Shown: positions 8,761 to 18,129 of the stretch, piece after piece
Position numbering within the stretch: the stretch's first letter is position 1
Layout of the letters: each line of letters begins with the position of its first letter
Assembly: GCF_021390675.1 (NCBI RefSeq)
Contig: NZ_JAJEJV010000004.1
Location: 1,984,001 to 2,048,000 of the forward strand
Reading direction: 5' to 3'
DNA length: 64,000 nucleotides
Origin: Dyella sp. 2HG41-7
GTDB taxonomy: Bacteria; Pseudomonadota; Gammaproteobacteria; Xanthomonadales; Rhodanobacteraceae
Notes under the pieces: generated by a model
Seen by the model: only the letters and a program-made list of their open reading frames with translations
Database searches by the model: none
Told to the model about the DNA's origin: nothing
Translations under genes and position numbers: made by a program

Positions 8761-11031
8761 ATGTCTTCCACACCTATCGCTGCTCGTCACAAAGGCTTCA
8801 ATCGCGCCGAGATCGTCGATCAGAATTTCAAGGAATTCGTGCAGCACTGGCAGGGCGACGTGCACGCTAAGCCGCGTGATCACGAGCCGGTGTTGCCGGG
8901 TAGTGCGCTCGATGCCCAAGGGTTTCGCGAGTTGTTCGAATCGCAATTGATCTCGCGTCATCTCGATCTGATGGCGCGCGTATTACGCGTGCAGAACAAG
9001 GTGTTCTACACCATCGGCAGTTCCGGTCACGAAGGCAATGCGATGGTGGCGCGCCTCACGCGTCACACCGATCCGGCGTTTCTGCATTACCGTTCTGGCG
9101 GTTTTATGGCCGAGCGTTTCCGCAAGTTGCCTGGCATGGATCCGGTGATGGATTCGGCGTTGTCGTTTGCGGCAAGCAAGGAAGATCCCGCGTCCGGCGG
9201 TCGTCACAAAGTGTGGGGCAGCAAGCCGTTATGGGTGTTGCCGCAAACCTCCACCATCGCCTCGCACTTGCCGAAGGCGTTCGGTACGGCGGTCGCCATC
9301 GAGCAGGCGCGCCGAATCGGGCACGAGTTGCCGATTCCCAACGATTCCATCTCCATTTGTTCGTTCGGCGATGCATCCAGCAACCATGCGACGGCGCAAA
9401 CGGCTTTCAACGCCGCGGCGTGGACGGCGTATCAGAAGCTGCCGGCGCCGGTGTTGTTCGTGTGCGAAGACAACGGCATCGGTATTTCGGTGAAAACCCC
9501 CAGCGGCTGGGTTGCGAACAATTTTCAGCATCGCCCGGATCTCGATTATTTCTTTGCAGACGGCCTGAATCTCGCGACGGGCTACGAGCAAGTGCAGCGT
9601 GCTGTCGATCATTGCCGCGAAACGCGTCGTCCCACGTTCCTGCATTTGAAGACCACTCGCATCATGGGGCACGCTGGCACCGATTTCGAAATCGAATGGC
9701 GCAGCATCGACGAACTGGTTTCGATCGAAGCCTCCGATCCGTTGCTGCGTTCCGCCGCCATTGCGTTGTCGTCGGGCTTGTATACCAAGGACGAGCTCAT
9801 CGCGTTGAACGAAACGACGCGCAAGCGCTGCTTCGAAGCGGCGGAAGACGCCGATCGTCGGCCCAGGTTGCAAAGCCTGGACGAAGTCATGGCGCCGCTT
9901 GCGCCGTATACGCCGGAGAAAGTGAAGGCAGAAGCGGAACGCAACGATTATCACGACCGACGCGTTGCGGTGTTCGGTAGCGAAGAGAAGCTGCCCGAGA
10001 AACAACCGCCGCGCCATTTGGCCATCCAAATCAATCAAGCCTTGCATGACGTGATGGCGAAGTATTCCGAATCGCTGCTGTTCGGCGAGGACGTTGCGCA
10101 GAAGGGCGGCGTCTACACGGTCACCAAGGGTTTGCATAAGGTGTTCAAGGGCAATCGTGTGTTCAACACGTTGCTCGACGAAACGGTCATCTTGGGTCTT
10201 GCCCAAGGCTATGCCAATGTGGGCATGTTGCCGATTCCGGAAATTCAGTATCTGGCGTATTTCCACAACGCCTGCGATCAGATTCGCGGCGAAGCGTCTT
10301 CGCTGCAATTCTTCTCCAACGGCCAATATCGCAATCCGCTGGTGATGCGCGTGGCGTCGCTGGGTTATCAGCGTGGCTTTGGTGGCCATTTCCACAACGA
10401 CAATTCGATTGCCGCGTTGCGCGATATTCCCGGTCTCGTCGTTGGCTGCCCCAGCCGCGGCGACGACGCGGCCACCATGTTGCGCACGATGATGGCGCTG
10501 GCCAAAGTCGACGGTCGCGTGTGCGCCTATTTGGAACCGATCGCGCTGTATATGGCGAAAGACCTCTACGAAGCCGGCGATGGTCAGTGGCAGTTCTCCT
10601 ATCCGGCGCCCGACGAAGCGATGCCGCTGGGCGAAGGCCGCGTCTATCACGACGCCGCCGACGATCTGGTCATCTTCACCTTCGGCAACGGCGTGCCGAT
10701 GGCGTTGCGTTCGGCACGTACGATCGAGAAGGAGCAGGGCTGGAAAGTCCGCGTGGTCGATCTGCGTTGGTTGGCGCCGCTCAACGATGGGTTCATTGGG
10801 GCACAGGCCAAGAACGCCAAACGCATTATCGTGCTCGATGAAGGTCGCAAGAGCGCGGGCGTGGGCGAGGGCGTGATCACCGCCATCGCGGAAGCCGGTT
10901 TTGGCAGTACGCCGATGGAACGCGTGGTGGGCGCCGATACCTTTACGCCACTGGCCGGCGCTGCGTTCCTGGTGCTGCCCGACGATGCGGCGGTGATTGC
11001 GGCGGCGAAAAAGTTGTCGCAGCGCAAGTAA
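8761..11031 (+). CDS. 2-oxoacid dehydrogenase E1, fused alpha and beta subunits
   Basis: A 756-residue thiamine-diphosphate enzyme decarboxylating a branched-chain or related 2-oxoacid for transfer to E2 lipoate. The alpha-like half holds the cofactor loop SFGDASSNHATAQTAFN (about residues 200-217) and TTRIMGHAG. The beta-like half begins near residue 420 (HLAIQINQALHDV) and contains FGEDVAQKGGVYTVTKGL, EIQYLAYFHNACDQIRGE and a transketolase C-terminal domain (VVDLRWLAPLN). In most bacteria these halves are two genes; here they are one frame. The ATG at 8761 has AAGGT about six bases upstream. The open frame extends further upstream, but that part overlaps the preceding gene in another frame. 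E2 and E3 genes are not in view, so the substrate is inferred. Confidence 0.92.
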   Translation: MSSTPIAARHKGFNRAEIVDQNFKEFVQHWQGDVHAKPRDHEPVLPGSALDAQGFRELFESQLISRHLDLMARVLRVQNKVFYTIGSSGHEGNAMVARLTRHTDPAFLHYRSGGFMAERFRKLPGMDPVMDSALSFAASKEDPASGGRHKVWGSKPLWVLPQTSTIASHLPKAFGTAVAIEQARRIGHELPIPNDSISICSFGDASSNHATAQTAFNAAAWTAYQKLPAPVLFVCEDNGIGISVKTPSGWVANNFQHRPDLDYFFADGLNLATGYEQVQRAVDHCRETRRPTFLHLKTTRIMGHAGTDFEIEWRSIDELVSIEASDPLLRSAAIALSSGLYTKDELIALNETTRKRCFEAAEDADRRPRLQSLDEVMAPLAPYTPEKVKAEAERNDYHDRRVAVFGSEEKLPEKQPPRHLAIQINQALHDVMAKYSESLLFGEDVAQKGGVYTVTKGLHKVFKGNRVFNTLLDETVILGLAQGYANVGMLPIPEIQYLAYFHNACDQIRGEASSLQFFSNGQYRNPLVMRVASLGYQRGFGGHFHNDNSIAALRDIPGLVVGCPSRGDDAATMLRTMMALAKVDGRVCAYLEPIALYMAKDLYEAGDGQWQFSYPAPDEAMPLGEGRVYHDAADDLVIFTFGNGVPMALRSARTIEKEQGWKVRVVDLRWLAPLNDGFIGAQAKNAKRIIVLDEGRKSAGVGEGVITAIAEAGFGSTPMERVVGADTFTPLAGAAFLVLPDDAAVIAAAKKLSQRK

Positions 11032-11084
11032 TACGTCGTAGCGATTCGACGCGCGCCTGCTCGGATCGAGCGGACGCGCGTCGG

Positions 11085-12845
11085 CTACTTGTCTGGGTTG
11101 TGTTTGTGATGCCCATTGCGCTGCAATGCGCAGAGTATTTCCGCGCGACGTTCGTAAGCATGCACGTGATTGCGCCCATGCAACTTCACGTAATACATCG
11201 CCTGATCGGCACGTTCGATCAGGCTTTCCAGGGTATCGCCCATGCTGCGCATCGCCAGGCCGATGCTCACGCTAAGCAACAGTTCCGCCCGGTCGACCGG
11301 AATCTCCAGGCGATGCACGCGCCGGCATAGTCGCGTAGCCACTTGCATGGCGTGTTCCTGATTGACGTCGTGCAGCATGGCGACAAATTCTTCGCCGCCG
11401 TATCGGCCGAGCAAATCGGTTGGGCGCAATTCGTTGGTCAATACATCGGCCACGGCCACCAGCGCACGGTCGCCAGCGGAGTGCCCTTGCAAGTCGTTGA
11501 GCACTTTGAAGTGATCGAGATCCAAAAACAGCAGGGCGATGGGGCGACCAGTGTTCGCCGTATCGCTCAACAGCCGATTGGCCGCTTCGGTCCATGCGCG
11601 TCGATTGAAGGTGTTGGTTAGCGCATCGCGATCGGCGAGCACGCGGACGCTGTCGCGGTCGTGGCGCATCGTAAGCGCGCGATCGGCGAGGCCCAGCGAC
11701 AATACAACGGCTTCAAACGCGCCAGTGGCGATGCTCGCGTCGTTGAGCCAGTCCAAGCTCGGTAGCGCACCGGTGGCTTGCGCGCTGGTCATGGCCGTCA
11801 GCACCAGCAACGGCGTCCATCCCACTAGAAAGAACCATGCTTGACGCGAGCCTCGGACGCCGGCAACGAGCGCAACCAGCAGCAGCAACAGTGCGCCGAG
11901 TATCAATACCGGATTAATCAACGTCTGCGCCATCACCACCAGCTCGTGCACGCCGGTACAGCGCAACAGCACAATCAGCGGCATGGCGAAGCCTAGCGCC
12001 ACGATCGGAACGCGCAACGCGGGCGCGTAGCGTTGAATATCGCAAAAGCGATTGACGAACAGCGCCGCGAACGACACCGACAATGCCACCGCGGAACTGC
12101 CGAACAGCACTTCGGAACCGGCGAGCCACGTCATGCCCAGCGGTTGGAACAGGTAGCCGGTTTGAATGCCTTGCACAATGACGTAGCAAAGCATGTAGCC
12201 CGTGTACCAGGCGAAGGTCACGTCGCGCAGCATGATAGCGAAACAGAACGCCATCAGCGCCATCGCCACCATGATCGCGAAGCAGGCGGTCGCAAACGTC
12301 AGCCAATTGGAATCGGCCTGAAGAAACGCATCCATGCTTTGCAAGGTGAAACGTTCGGGCGCGGCGAGGCTGTTGCTCGGCTCGAACTTCAGCAGAATCG
12401 GATCGGCGCGATCGCCGTTGACAGGAACGTGAAACGCCAAGCTGCCATGGCCATGCAGCGAAGCGTCTTGGTCATTGACCGCATACGAACGAGGAGGGGC
12501 GTCTTCACTATAAAGGGTGACCGAGCCCAGCGGTGCGGGGTAAATCGACAGCACCGGGTCTTCGATTCGACCGTTCGGCAGCGGCTGCAATACGACCCAG
12601 CTCCCTCGATCGTCGCGTGGAAACCGTTGCAGCATCGAAGGCACGAACGCTCTAAGGTCGCCCTGCCGGAACGCGGCGATGACTGACGCGGGTGTGTCCC
12701 CCTGTGTCACCTCGCGCCAGGCCCCACGTAGCGGCAGATCGGTGCCGGCCAGGACCAGGGAAAACCAAAGCAAACAAATCGCCGGCAGGGCGGCCAAGAA
12801 CCACCGGAAAAAACGGCTTCCTTTGACTTGAAACTCCCCTGTCAC
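11085..12845 (-). CDS. diguanylate cyclase with 7TM sensor (7TMR-DISM + GGDEF)
   Basis: An inner-membrane c-di-GMP synthase of about 586 residues. After an N-terminal membrane helix comes a periplasmic beta domain (about residues 40-185, 7TMR-DISMED2-like), seven hydrophobic helices (about 185-390) and a GGDEF domain. The active-site loop reads GGEEF (about residue 483), and RPTD lies five residues before it, the RxxD product-inhibition site, so the enzyme should be active and feedback-inhibited. The start is uncertain: a GTG at 12845 follows a G-rich stretch, and a TTG at 12890 would add 15 residues. It is convergent with the E1 gene, with a gap of 53 bases. Confidence 0.9.
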   Translation of the reverse strand: MTGEFQVKGSRFFRWFLAALPAICLLWFSLVLAGTDLPLRGAWREVTQGDTPASVIAAFRQGDLRAFVPSMLQRFPRDDRGSWVVLQPLPNGRIEDPVLSIYPAPLGSVTLYSEDAPPRSYAVNDQDASLHGHGSLAFHVPVNGDRADPILLKFEPSNSLAAPERFTLQSMDAFLQADSNWLTFATACFAIMVAMALMAFCFAIMLRDVTFAWYTGYMLCYVIVQGIQTGYLFQPLGMTWLAGSEVLFGSSAVALSVSFAALFVNRFCDIQRYAPALRVPIVALGFAMPLIVLLRCTGVHELVVMAQTLINPVLILGALLLLLVALVAGVRGSRQAWFFLVGWTPLLVLTAMTSAQATGALPSLDWLNDASIATGAFEAVVLSLGLADRALTMRHDRDSVRVLADRDALTNTFNRRAWTEAANRLLSDTANTGRPIALLFLDLDHFKVLNDLQGHSAGDRALVAVADVLTNELRPTDLLGRYGGEEFVAMLHDVNQEHAMQVATRLCRRVHRLEIPVDRAELLLSVSIGLAMRSMGDTLESLIERADQAMYYVKLHGRNHVHAYERRAEILCALQRNGHHKHNPDK

Positions 12846-13059
12846 CCCAGCCCCCAAGCTTCTGAAGTGGTCTCGCCAATCCGTCTGCAAAATGCCGAAC
12901 TAAGCCCTGGTCGCCTCCGCGTCAGACCCGTCGATGTTCGGTTTTCCGACCACGGTAACGCCAATATGGACATCCTGTCGCGTAGTAAAACGTCAGTTAC
13001 CTGTCATGAAGCAGGAGGCGTGCCAGCGGGCGGGTGCATGCCTGGTTTATTTCACATCG

Positions 13060-13076
13060 ACTTACGTGCTGTAAGT
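13060..13076. promoter_or_regulatory. short inverted repeat upstream of the FMN reductase gene
   Basis: ACTTAC-GTGCT-GTAAGT, a perfect six-base inverted repeat with a five-base spacer, 43 bases before the FMN reductase ATG. Position and symmetry fit a small operator, but no regulator is known and chance cannot be excluded. Confidence 0.3.
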
Positions 13077-13119
13077 GCATCTTTTTCTGCACGAAACGCC
13101 CCATTTGAAGGAGTCGCGC

Positions 13120-13677
13120 ATGTCTGCAATCAAAGTAGCCGTCTTGGTCGGCAGCTTGCGCAAGGAATCCTTCAATCGCAAATTGGCCAATGCGGTAGAG
13201 CGGCTTGCACCGCCTGAGCTGTCGTTCGAGCACGTGCGCATCGACAACCTGCCGCTCTACGACCAGGATTTCGATAGCGACTATCCGCCGGTCTGCAAGC
13301 AGCTGAAGGAGCACATCAAGTCGGCTGACGCCGTGTTGTTCGTAACGCCCGAATACAATCGTTCGATTCCCGGCGTGCTCAAGAACGCGATTGACATCGC
13401 CTCACGCCCTTACGGCACGAATGCGTTCGCAGGCAAACCTGGCGCCATGATCGGCGTGTCGGTGGGCGCCACCGGCACCGCGCTGGCGCAACAACATCTA
13501 CGCAATGTGTTGGCCTATTTGGATGTGGCCGTGATGGGACAGCCCGAAGTCTTTATCAAATATTCGGACGGGCTGATCGATAACGACGGCAATATCGGTG
13601 TCGAAAGCACTAAAAAATTCTTGGAAGGTTTCGTCGACCGCTACGTCGCTTGGATTCACCGGCAGTTAGGCCACTGA
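13120..13677 (+). CDS. NADPH-dependent FMN reductase
   Basis: A 185-residue flavodoxin-fold reductase of the ChrR/SsuE-like FMN_red family. The N-terminal AVLVGSLRKESFNRKLA block binds the FMN phosphate, and the TPEYNRSIPGVLKNAID block is the family hallmark for flavin-ring binding. Such enzymes reduce quinones, chromate or azo compounds with NAD(P)H and help against oxidative stress. AAGGAG lies six bases before the ATG at 13120; an in-frame ATG 45 bases earlier lacks a site. It stands alone between the divergent cyclase gene and the convergent ppk gene, ending one base before the ppk stop. Confidence 0.92.
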   Translation: MSAIKVAVLVGSLRKESFNRKLANAVERLAPPELSFEHVRIDNLPLYDQDFDSDYPPVCKQLKEHIKSADAVLFVTPEYNRSIPGVLKNAIDIASRPYGTNAFAGKPGAMIGVSVGATGTALAQQHLRNVLAYLDVAVMGQPEVFIKYSDGLIDNDGNIGVESTKKFLEGFVDRYVAWIHRQLGH

Positions 13678-13678
13678 C

Positions 13679-15841
13679 TTACGGCGCTGGCGGAGCGCCG
13701 ACGCCGCAGTACTTCTCCAGCAATTGCTGCTGCACATCGTGCGGCGCCTCGCCTTCGGCAGGATGAAGGCGTGAGTACGTGGCGTCGGTATGTAATTGCC
13801 ATGCGGTGGTGTTGTCGGTCATATACAGATCCAGCTCCTTGCGGATCCGCTGGCGCAGCTTGCGATCTTCGATCGGAAAACCGGTCTCGACGCGGCGATC
13901 CAGATTGCGTTCCATCAAATCGGCGCTCGCCAAGTACATATGTTCGTCGCCGTCGTTGTTGAACCAGTACACGCGGCTATGTTCCAGAAAGCGCCCGACG
14001 ATCGAACGCACGCGGATATTTTGCGACACACCGGGAATGCCCGGGCGCAAGCAGCACATGCCGCGCACGAGCAAATCCACTTTCACGCCGGCGATGCTGG
14101 CTTTGTACAGCGCGCGGATCATTTTCGCGTCGGTCAGCGCATTGATCTTGAAGATCAGGTGCGCAGGTTTGCCGGCTTCGGCAAGCGCGGTTTCGCGCGC
14201 AATCATGTCGAGCAGCGATTTTTTCAGCGTGAACGGCGCATGCAGCAGCTTTTTCATCTTCAAAAGCTTACCCATGCCGGTGAGCTGACTGAAGAGTTTA
14301 TGCACGTCTTCGCATAGCGCGGCGTCGGACGTGAGCAAGCTGTAATCGGTATACAGACGCGCGTTGCCGCTGTGGTAATTGCCGGTGCCAAGATGCGCAT
14401 AGCGCTGAAGCTTCTGGCCTTCGCGGCGCTGGATCAGCATCATTTTTGCGTGCGTCTTCACGTCGACCACGCCGTAGATCACCACGGCGCCGGCCTGTTG
14501 CAAACGCGTCGCCAGGCTAAGGTTGGATTCCTCGTCGAAGCGCGCACGCAGTTCCACCACGGCGATCACTTCTTTGCCGGCGCGAGCCGCTTCGACCAGC
14601 GCGTCCACGATTTCGGAGTTGGCGCCGGTGCGATAGAGCGTCTGCTCGATGGTGAGTACGGCTGGGTCCTTAGCCGCCTGACGCACCAGATCCACCACGG
14701 GCGCGAACGATTCATAAGGATGCAGCAGCAACACGTCTTGCTTGTTGATGACTTGAAAGAGGTCTTCCGCCTTTTTCAGCGATTTGGGAATAGCCGGCAC
14801 AAACGGCGGATATTGCAGTTGCGGATTTTCCATCCGGCTGACGATGCCGAACATGCGCGTGAGGTTGACCGGGCCGTTGACTTCATACAGCTCCGCTTCG
14901 GTCAAGCCGAACTGCTTGAGCAGGTAATCGGTGAGTTTTTTCGGGCAGTTGTCCGCCACTTCCAGGCGCACCGCGTCGCCGAAACGACGCGACGACAGCT
15001 CGCCGCGCAGCGCGCGCGCGAGGTCGTCCATTTCTTCCGGATCGATGGTCAGGTCGGCGTTGCGTGTCAGGCGGAATTGATAGCAGCCGCGAACTTCCAT
15101 GCCCGGGAACAATTCATCCGCGTGCGCATGAATGATCGAGGAAAGCAGCACGTAATTTTCGCCGCCGTCGCAGATATCGTCGGGCAGACGCATGATGCGC
15201 GGAAGCACGCGCGGCGCAGGCAAAATGGCCAGACCCGAATCGCGGCCGAAGGCGTCCACGCCTTCCAGCTCGACGATAAAGTTCAGGCTTTTGTTGACCA
15301 GCAACGGAAACGGATGCGTGGGGTCCAATCCGATGGGCGTCATCATCGGCGCCACTTCCTGGCGGAAGTAGCGTTGCACCCAGCGCTTCTGTGCGGCGGA
15401 CCAGGTTTCGCGGCGCACGATGCGAATGCCGTGCTGATCCAGTTCCGGCAACAGGCGTTCGTTGAGGATCGCGTATTGGCGCGCGATCTGGCGGTGCGCG
15501 ATTTCGCTGATTTCCGCCAACGCTTGTTTAGGCGGAATGCCGTCTGGCCCCACGATTTCATGACCGAACGCGAGCTGGCTCTTGAGGCCTGCCGCACGGA
15601 TCTCGAAAAATTCGTCCATGTTGCTGGAGAAGATCAGCAGAAACTTCAACCGCTCCATCAGCGGCGTGCGCTCGTCGAGCGCTTGTTCCAGTACGCGATT
15701 GTTGAATTGCAGTTGCGACAACTCGCGGTGAATGTAATGCGCCTTGTCGGTGAGATCGACGGCGGGTGTGGGGGCTGCCTCTACGGTCGGCGCGACGGCG
15801 CTCGCGGCGGACATGGTGTCTTGATCGTTAAGTCTGCTCAT
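13679..15841 (-). CDS. ppk1: polyphosphate kinase 1
   Basis: A 720-residue PPK1, which reversibly polymerises the gamma-phosphate of ATP into polyphosphate. Domains in order: N-terminal helical domain (YIHRELSQLQFNNRVLEQA, FSSNMDEFFEIRAAGLK), head domain, then two PLD-like catalytic domains with the YAHLGTGNYHSGNARLYTD block, which carries the autophosphorylated histidine of the family, and DLMERNLDRRVETGFPI near the end. The open frame runs 30 codons further upstream. The ATG at 15841 was chosen because family similarity starts after it; a third choice is 15814. No Pho-box was recognised and no ppx gene adjoins it. Confidence 0.93.
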   Translation of the reverse strand: MSRLNDQDTMSAASAVAPTVEAAPTPAVDLTDKAHYIHRELSQLQFNNRVLEQALDERTPLMERLKFLLIFSSNMDEFFEIRAAGLKSQLAFGHEIVGPDGIPPKQALAEISEIAHRQIARQYAILNERLLPELDQHGIRIVRRETWSAAQKRWVQRYFRQEVAPMMTPIGLDPTHPFPLLVNKSLNFIVELEGVDAFGRDSGLAILPAPRVLPRIMRLPDDICDGGENYVLLSSIIHAHADELFPGMEVRGCYQFRLTRNADLTIDPEEMDDLARALRGELSSRRFGDAVRLEVADNCPKKLTDYLLKQFGLTEAELYEVNGPVNLTRMFGIVSRMENPQLQYPPFVPAIPKSLKKAEDLFQVINKQDVLLLHPYESFAPVVDLVRQAAKDPAVLTIEQTLYRTGANSEIVDALVEAARAGKEVIAVVELRARFDEESNLSLATRLQQAGAVVIYGVVDVKTHAKMMLIQRREGQKLQRYAHLGTGNYHSGNARLYTDYSLLTSDAALCEDVHKLFSQLTGMGKLLKMKKLLHAPFTLKKSLLDMIARETALAEAGKPAHLIFKINALTDAKMIRALYKASIAGVKVDLLVRGMCCLRPGIPGVSQNIRVRSIVGRFLEHSRVYWFNNDGDEHMYLASADLMERNLDRRVETGFPIEDRKLRQRIRKELDLYMTDNTTAWQLHTDATYSRLHPAEGEAPHDVQQQLLEKYCGVGAPPAP

Positions 15842-15962
15842 CGATCCATCAATCCGGTGACTATCGTTGTGCGAACCCGCGAGGATGCGGGAGTGCCACG
15901 GTGTTGACATGGTGCGGTAACGCGTTGACATAGATATGACATCGGCCGCGTGAGGCCATTAG

Positions 15963-16748
15963 TCACGATACATCCTCGGCGGCCAAATAGTGGCTGGGTG
16001 GAGCGCCCAGCGTACGCCGAAACGCAGCGGTAAAGGCGCTAGTGCTGCCGTAACCCAGTTCCATGGCGACCCGCGTCACGGATTGCCCGTGTCCCAGCCG
16101 TGCCAACGCAGCCAGCAAGCACGCTTGTTGGCGCCAATGGCTGAAACTCATGCCGGTTTGCTCGCGAAACAAACGCGTAAAGCTGCGACGGCTCATATCG
16201 GCCTTGTGGGCCATCGTATCGATATCCACGTCCACCGAGGGTGATTTCATCAATGCTTGGCACAGGCGCGCCAAACGCGGATCTTGCGGTAACGGTGTGC
16301 TGAGGGGCAGGGACGGCATGCGCGCAATTTCTTCCACCAGCAATCGCATCAGGTAATCGTCGCGATCGCCGAGCGTGTATTCGGCAGGGAGATCCACCGC
16401 TTCCGACAACAATGCATGCAGCAACGGCGACACGCTGATCACCGTGCAACGCGCCGGCAAATTCGCCTTTGCCGCCGCATCGGGAAGCACGTACGCGCTG
16501 CGCGTACTGGTGGGGCCGCCCATATGCACCAAATGCGCGACGCCGGTAGGAATCCACAACGCGCGGCGCGGCGGCACCACCCAACTTCCTTCGGCGGTTG
16601 TCACCGTCAGCACGCCGGTGATGGCGTAAAGGCATTGGCCGCGTTTGTGCGTATGGCTGGGTAGGATCGTTCCAGAGGGATAATCGCTGCCGGTGGCCAC
16701 GACATCGCGCGGCGTGTCTTCGTAGGCGATGACTCGGGTATTTCGCAT
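15963..16748 (-). CDS. AraC-family regulator with cupin sensor
   Basis: A 261-residue transcription factor. The N-terminal half is a cupin (GTILPSHTHKRGQCLYAITG, VVPPRRALWIPTGVAH) that probably binds a small ligand. The C-terminal half is the AraC double helix-turn-helix (MSRRSFTRLFREQTGMSF and LGYGSTSAFTAAFRRTLGAPP). It is transcribed away from the fsr gene across a 123-base gap, the usual layout of a local regulator and its exporter target. The ATG at 16748 has AAGG close upstream. Effector unknown. Confidence 0.9.
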   Translation of the reverse strand: MRNTRVIAYEDTPRDVVATGSDYPSGTILPSHTHKRGQCLYAITGVLTVTTAEGSWVVPPRRALWIPTGVAHLVHMGGPTSTRSAYVLPDAAAKANLPARCTVISVSPLLHALLSEAVDLPAEYTLGDRDDYLMRLLVEEIARMPSLPLSTPLPQDPRLARLCQALMKSPSVDVDIDTMAHKADMSRRSFTRLFREQTGMSFSHWRQQACLLAALARLGHGQSVTRVAMELGYGSTSAFTAAFRRTLGAPPSHYLAAEDVS

Positions 16749-16871
16749 GAACCTTAAGTTTGGCCCGAATTCGACAGAAGTTGACCCGTTAGTGCATGCA
16801 GGCCGCCCGTCGCTACTTTAAGGTGCAACGCGTCATCACGCAATTTCGCTGCCCCAACCCCCAAAGAGACT
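16749..16871. promoter_or_regulatory. divergent promoter region between araC-type gene and fsr
   Basis: A 123-base gap between two diverging genes that must carry both promoters and probably the AraC-type operator. No unambiguous direct repeat of the operator type was identified by eye. Confidence 0.4.
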
Positions 16872-18083
16872 ATGCAGAACTCCGCCGAATCGGTTTCCCT
16901 GCCTTCGACCGCGCCACGCACGGATTACACCATCCTCGGCGCGATCAGTTTTTCGCATTTGCTCAACGACATGATTCAGTCGTTGATTCTTGCGATCTAT
17001 CCCATCTTGAAGAGCGGTTTTCATTTGAGCTTCGGGCAGGTGGGTTTGATTACGCTTACCTATCAAGTTACCGCATCGTTGCTGCAGCCTTTGGTTGGCA
17101 TGGTGACGGATCGCAAGCCGATGCCTTACTCGTTGCCGGTCGGCATGAGCTTTACGCTTTGCGGATTGCTGTTGCTTGCAACGGCGCCGACCTTTTCGGT
17201 GTTGTTGATTGCGGCCGCGCTGGTGGGCACAGGTTCTTCGGTGTTCCATCCCGAATCCTCGCGTGTGGCGCGTTTGGCATCAGGTGGGCAGCATGGATTG
17301 GCGCAATCGCTGTTCCAGGTAGGTGGCAATACAGGTTCGTCGCTTGGTCCGTTGCTCGCAGCGTGGATCATCGTGCCGCACGGTCGCGGCAGCGTTGCGT
17401 GGTTTTCGCTGGCGGCGCTGCTTGCCATCGTGGTGTTGCTGCAGGTGGGGCGTTGGTACGGTTTGCATCACGTCAGCCGCAGCGCAGCGGTGCGGCATGT
17501 TGCCGGCGAATCGCTGAGCCGCTCCAAAGTCTTTATGTGTTTGCTGATTCTTGGGCTGCTGATTTTTTCCAAATATTTTTATCTGGCGAGCATCAGCAGC
17601 TATTTCACGTTTTACCTGATGCACACCTTTAGCGTGTCGGTGCAGGCGGCGCAGGTGTATCTGTTTGTATTCCTGTTTGCCGTGGCAGCCGGCTCGCTGA
17701 TTGGCGGTCCTGTAGGCGACCGGATCGGGCGCAAATGGGTGATCTGGGTGTCGATCCTTGGCGTCGCGCCGTTTACCTTGGCGTTGCCGCACGCGAATCT
17801 GTTTTGGACGGGCGTGCTGTCGGTGGTGATCGGCTTGATTCTGTCGTCGGCGTTTTCGGCGATTCTGGTTTACGCGCAGGAATTGATTCCGGGGCGTGTG
17901 GGCATGATTTCCGGTTTGTTCTTCGGCTTCGCCTTCGGCATGGGCGGTATCGGCGCGGCCGTGCTCGGGCACGTGGCCGATGTGCACGGCATCGATTATG
18001 TGTATTCGCTGTGCGCGTACTTGCCGTTGATCGGCGTGCTGGCTGTGTTCCTGCCGAATCTGGATAAACCGCGGCGCGCGTGA
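16872..18083 (+). CDS. fsr: MFS transporter, fosmidomycin-resistance (Fsr) family
   Basis: A 403-residue twelve-helix inner-membrane exporter. The opening SFSHLLNDMIQSLILAIYPILK and the VFHPESSRVARLASGGQHGLAQSLFQVGGN block are characteristic of the Fsr branch of the major facilitator superfamily, and the central motif GDRIGRKWVIWVSILG is the usual inter-helix loop. Family members export fosmidomycin and other compounds. The divergent cupin-AraC regulator suggests inducible control by a small molecule. Physiological substrate unknown. Confidence 0.88.
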   Translation: MQNSAESVSLPSTAPRTDYTILGAISFSHLLNDMIQSLILAIYPILKSGFHLSFGQVGLITLTYQVTASLLQPLVGMVTDRKPMPYSLPVGMSFTLCGLLLLATAPTFSVLLIAAALVGTGSSVFHPESSRVARLASGGQHGLAQSLFQVGGNTGSSLGPLLAAWIIVPHGRGSVAWFSLAALLAIVVLLQVGRWYGLHHVSRSAAVRHVAGESLSRSKVFMCLLILGLLIFSKYFYLASISSYFTFYLMHTFSVSVQAAQVYLFVFLFAVAAGSLIGGPVGDRIGRKWVIWVSILGVAPFTLALPHANLFWTGVLSVVIGLILSSAFSAILVYAQELIPGRVGMISGLFFGFAFGMGGIGAAVLGHVADVHGIDYVYSLCAYLPLIGVLAVFLPNLDKPRRA

Positions 18084-18089
18084 AGCTTT

Positions 18090-18115
18090 CGCCCTCTCCC
18101 CACATGGAGAGGGCG
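18090..18115. terminator. hairpin between convergent fsr and M16 protease genes
   Basis: Perfect ten-base stem CGCCCTCTCC / GGAGAGGGCG with a six-base loop, in the 46-base gap between two convergent stops. There is no T-tract on either side, so termination is inferred from position and stem strength. Confidence 0.5.
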
Positions 18116-18129
18116 ATATAAAGCGGAGA

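Noticed and set aside
9229-10650. 473-codon open frame opposite the fused E1 gene
   Set aside because: No recognisable domain; the plus-strand protein is complete and conserved over the same bases.
14372-15907. 511-codon open frame opposite ppk1
   Set aside because: Antisense to all of the conserved PPK1 domains; composition is typical of a reverse-strand shadow.
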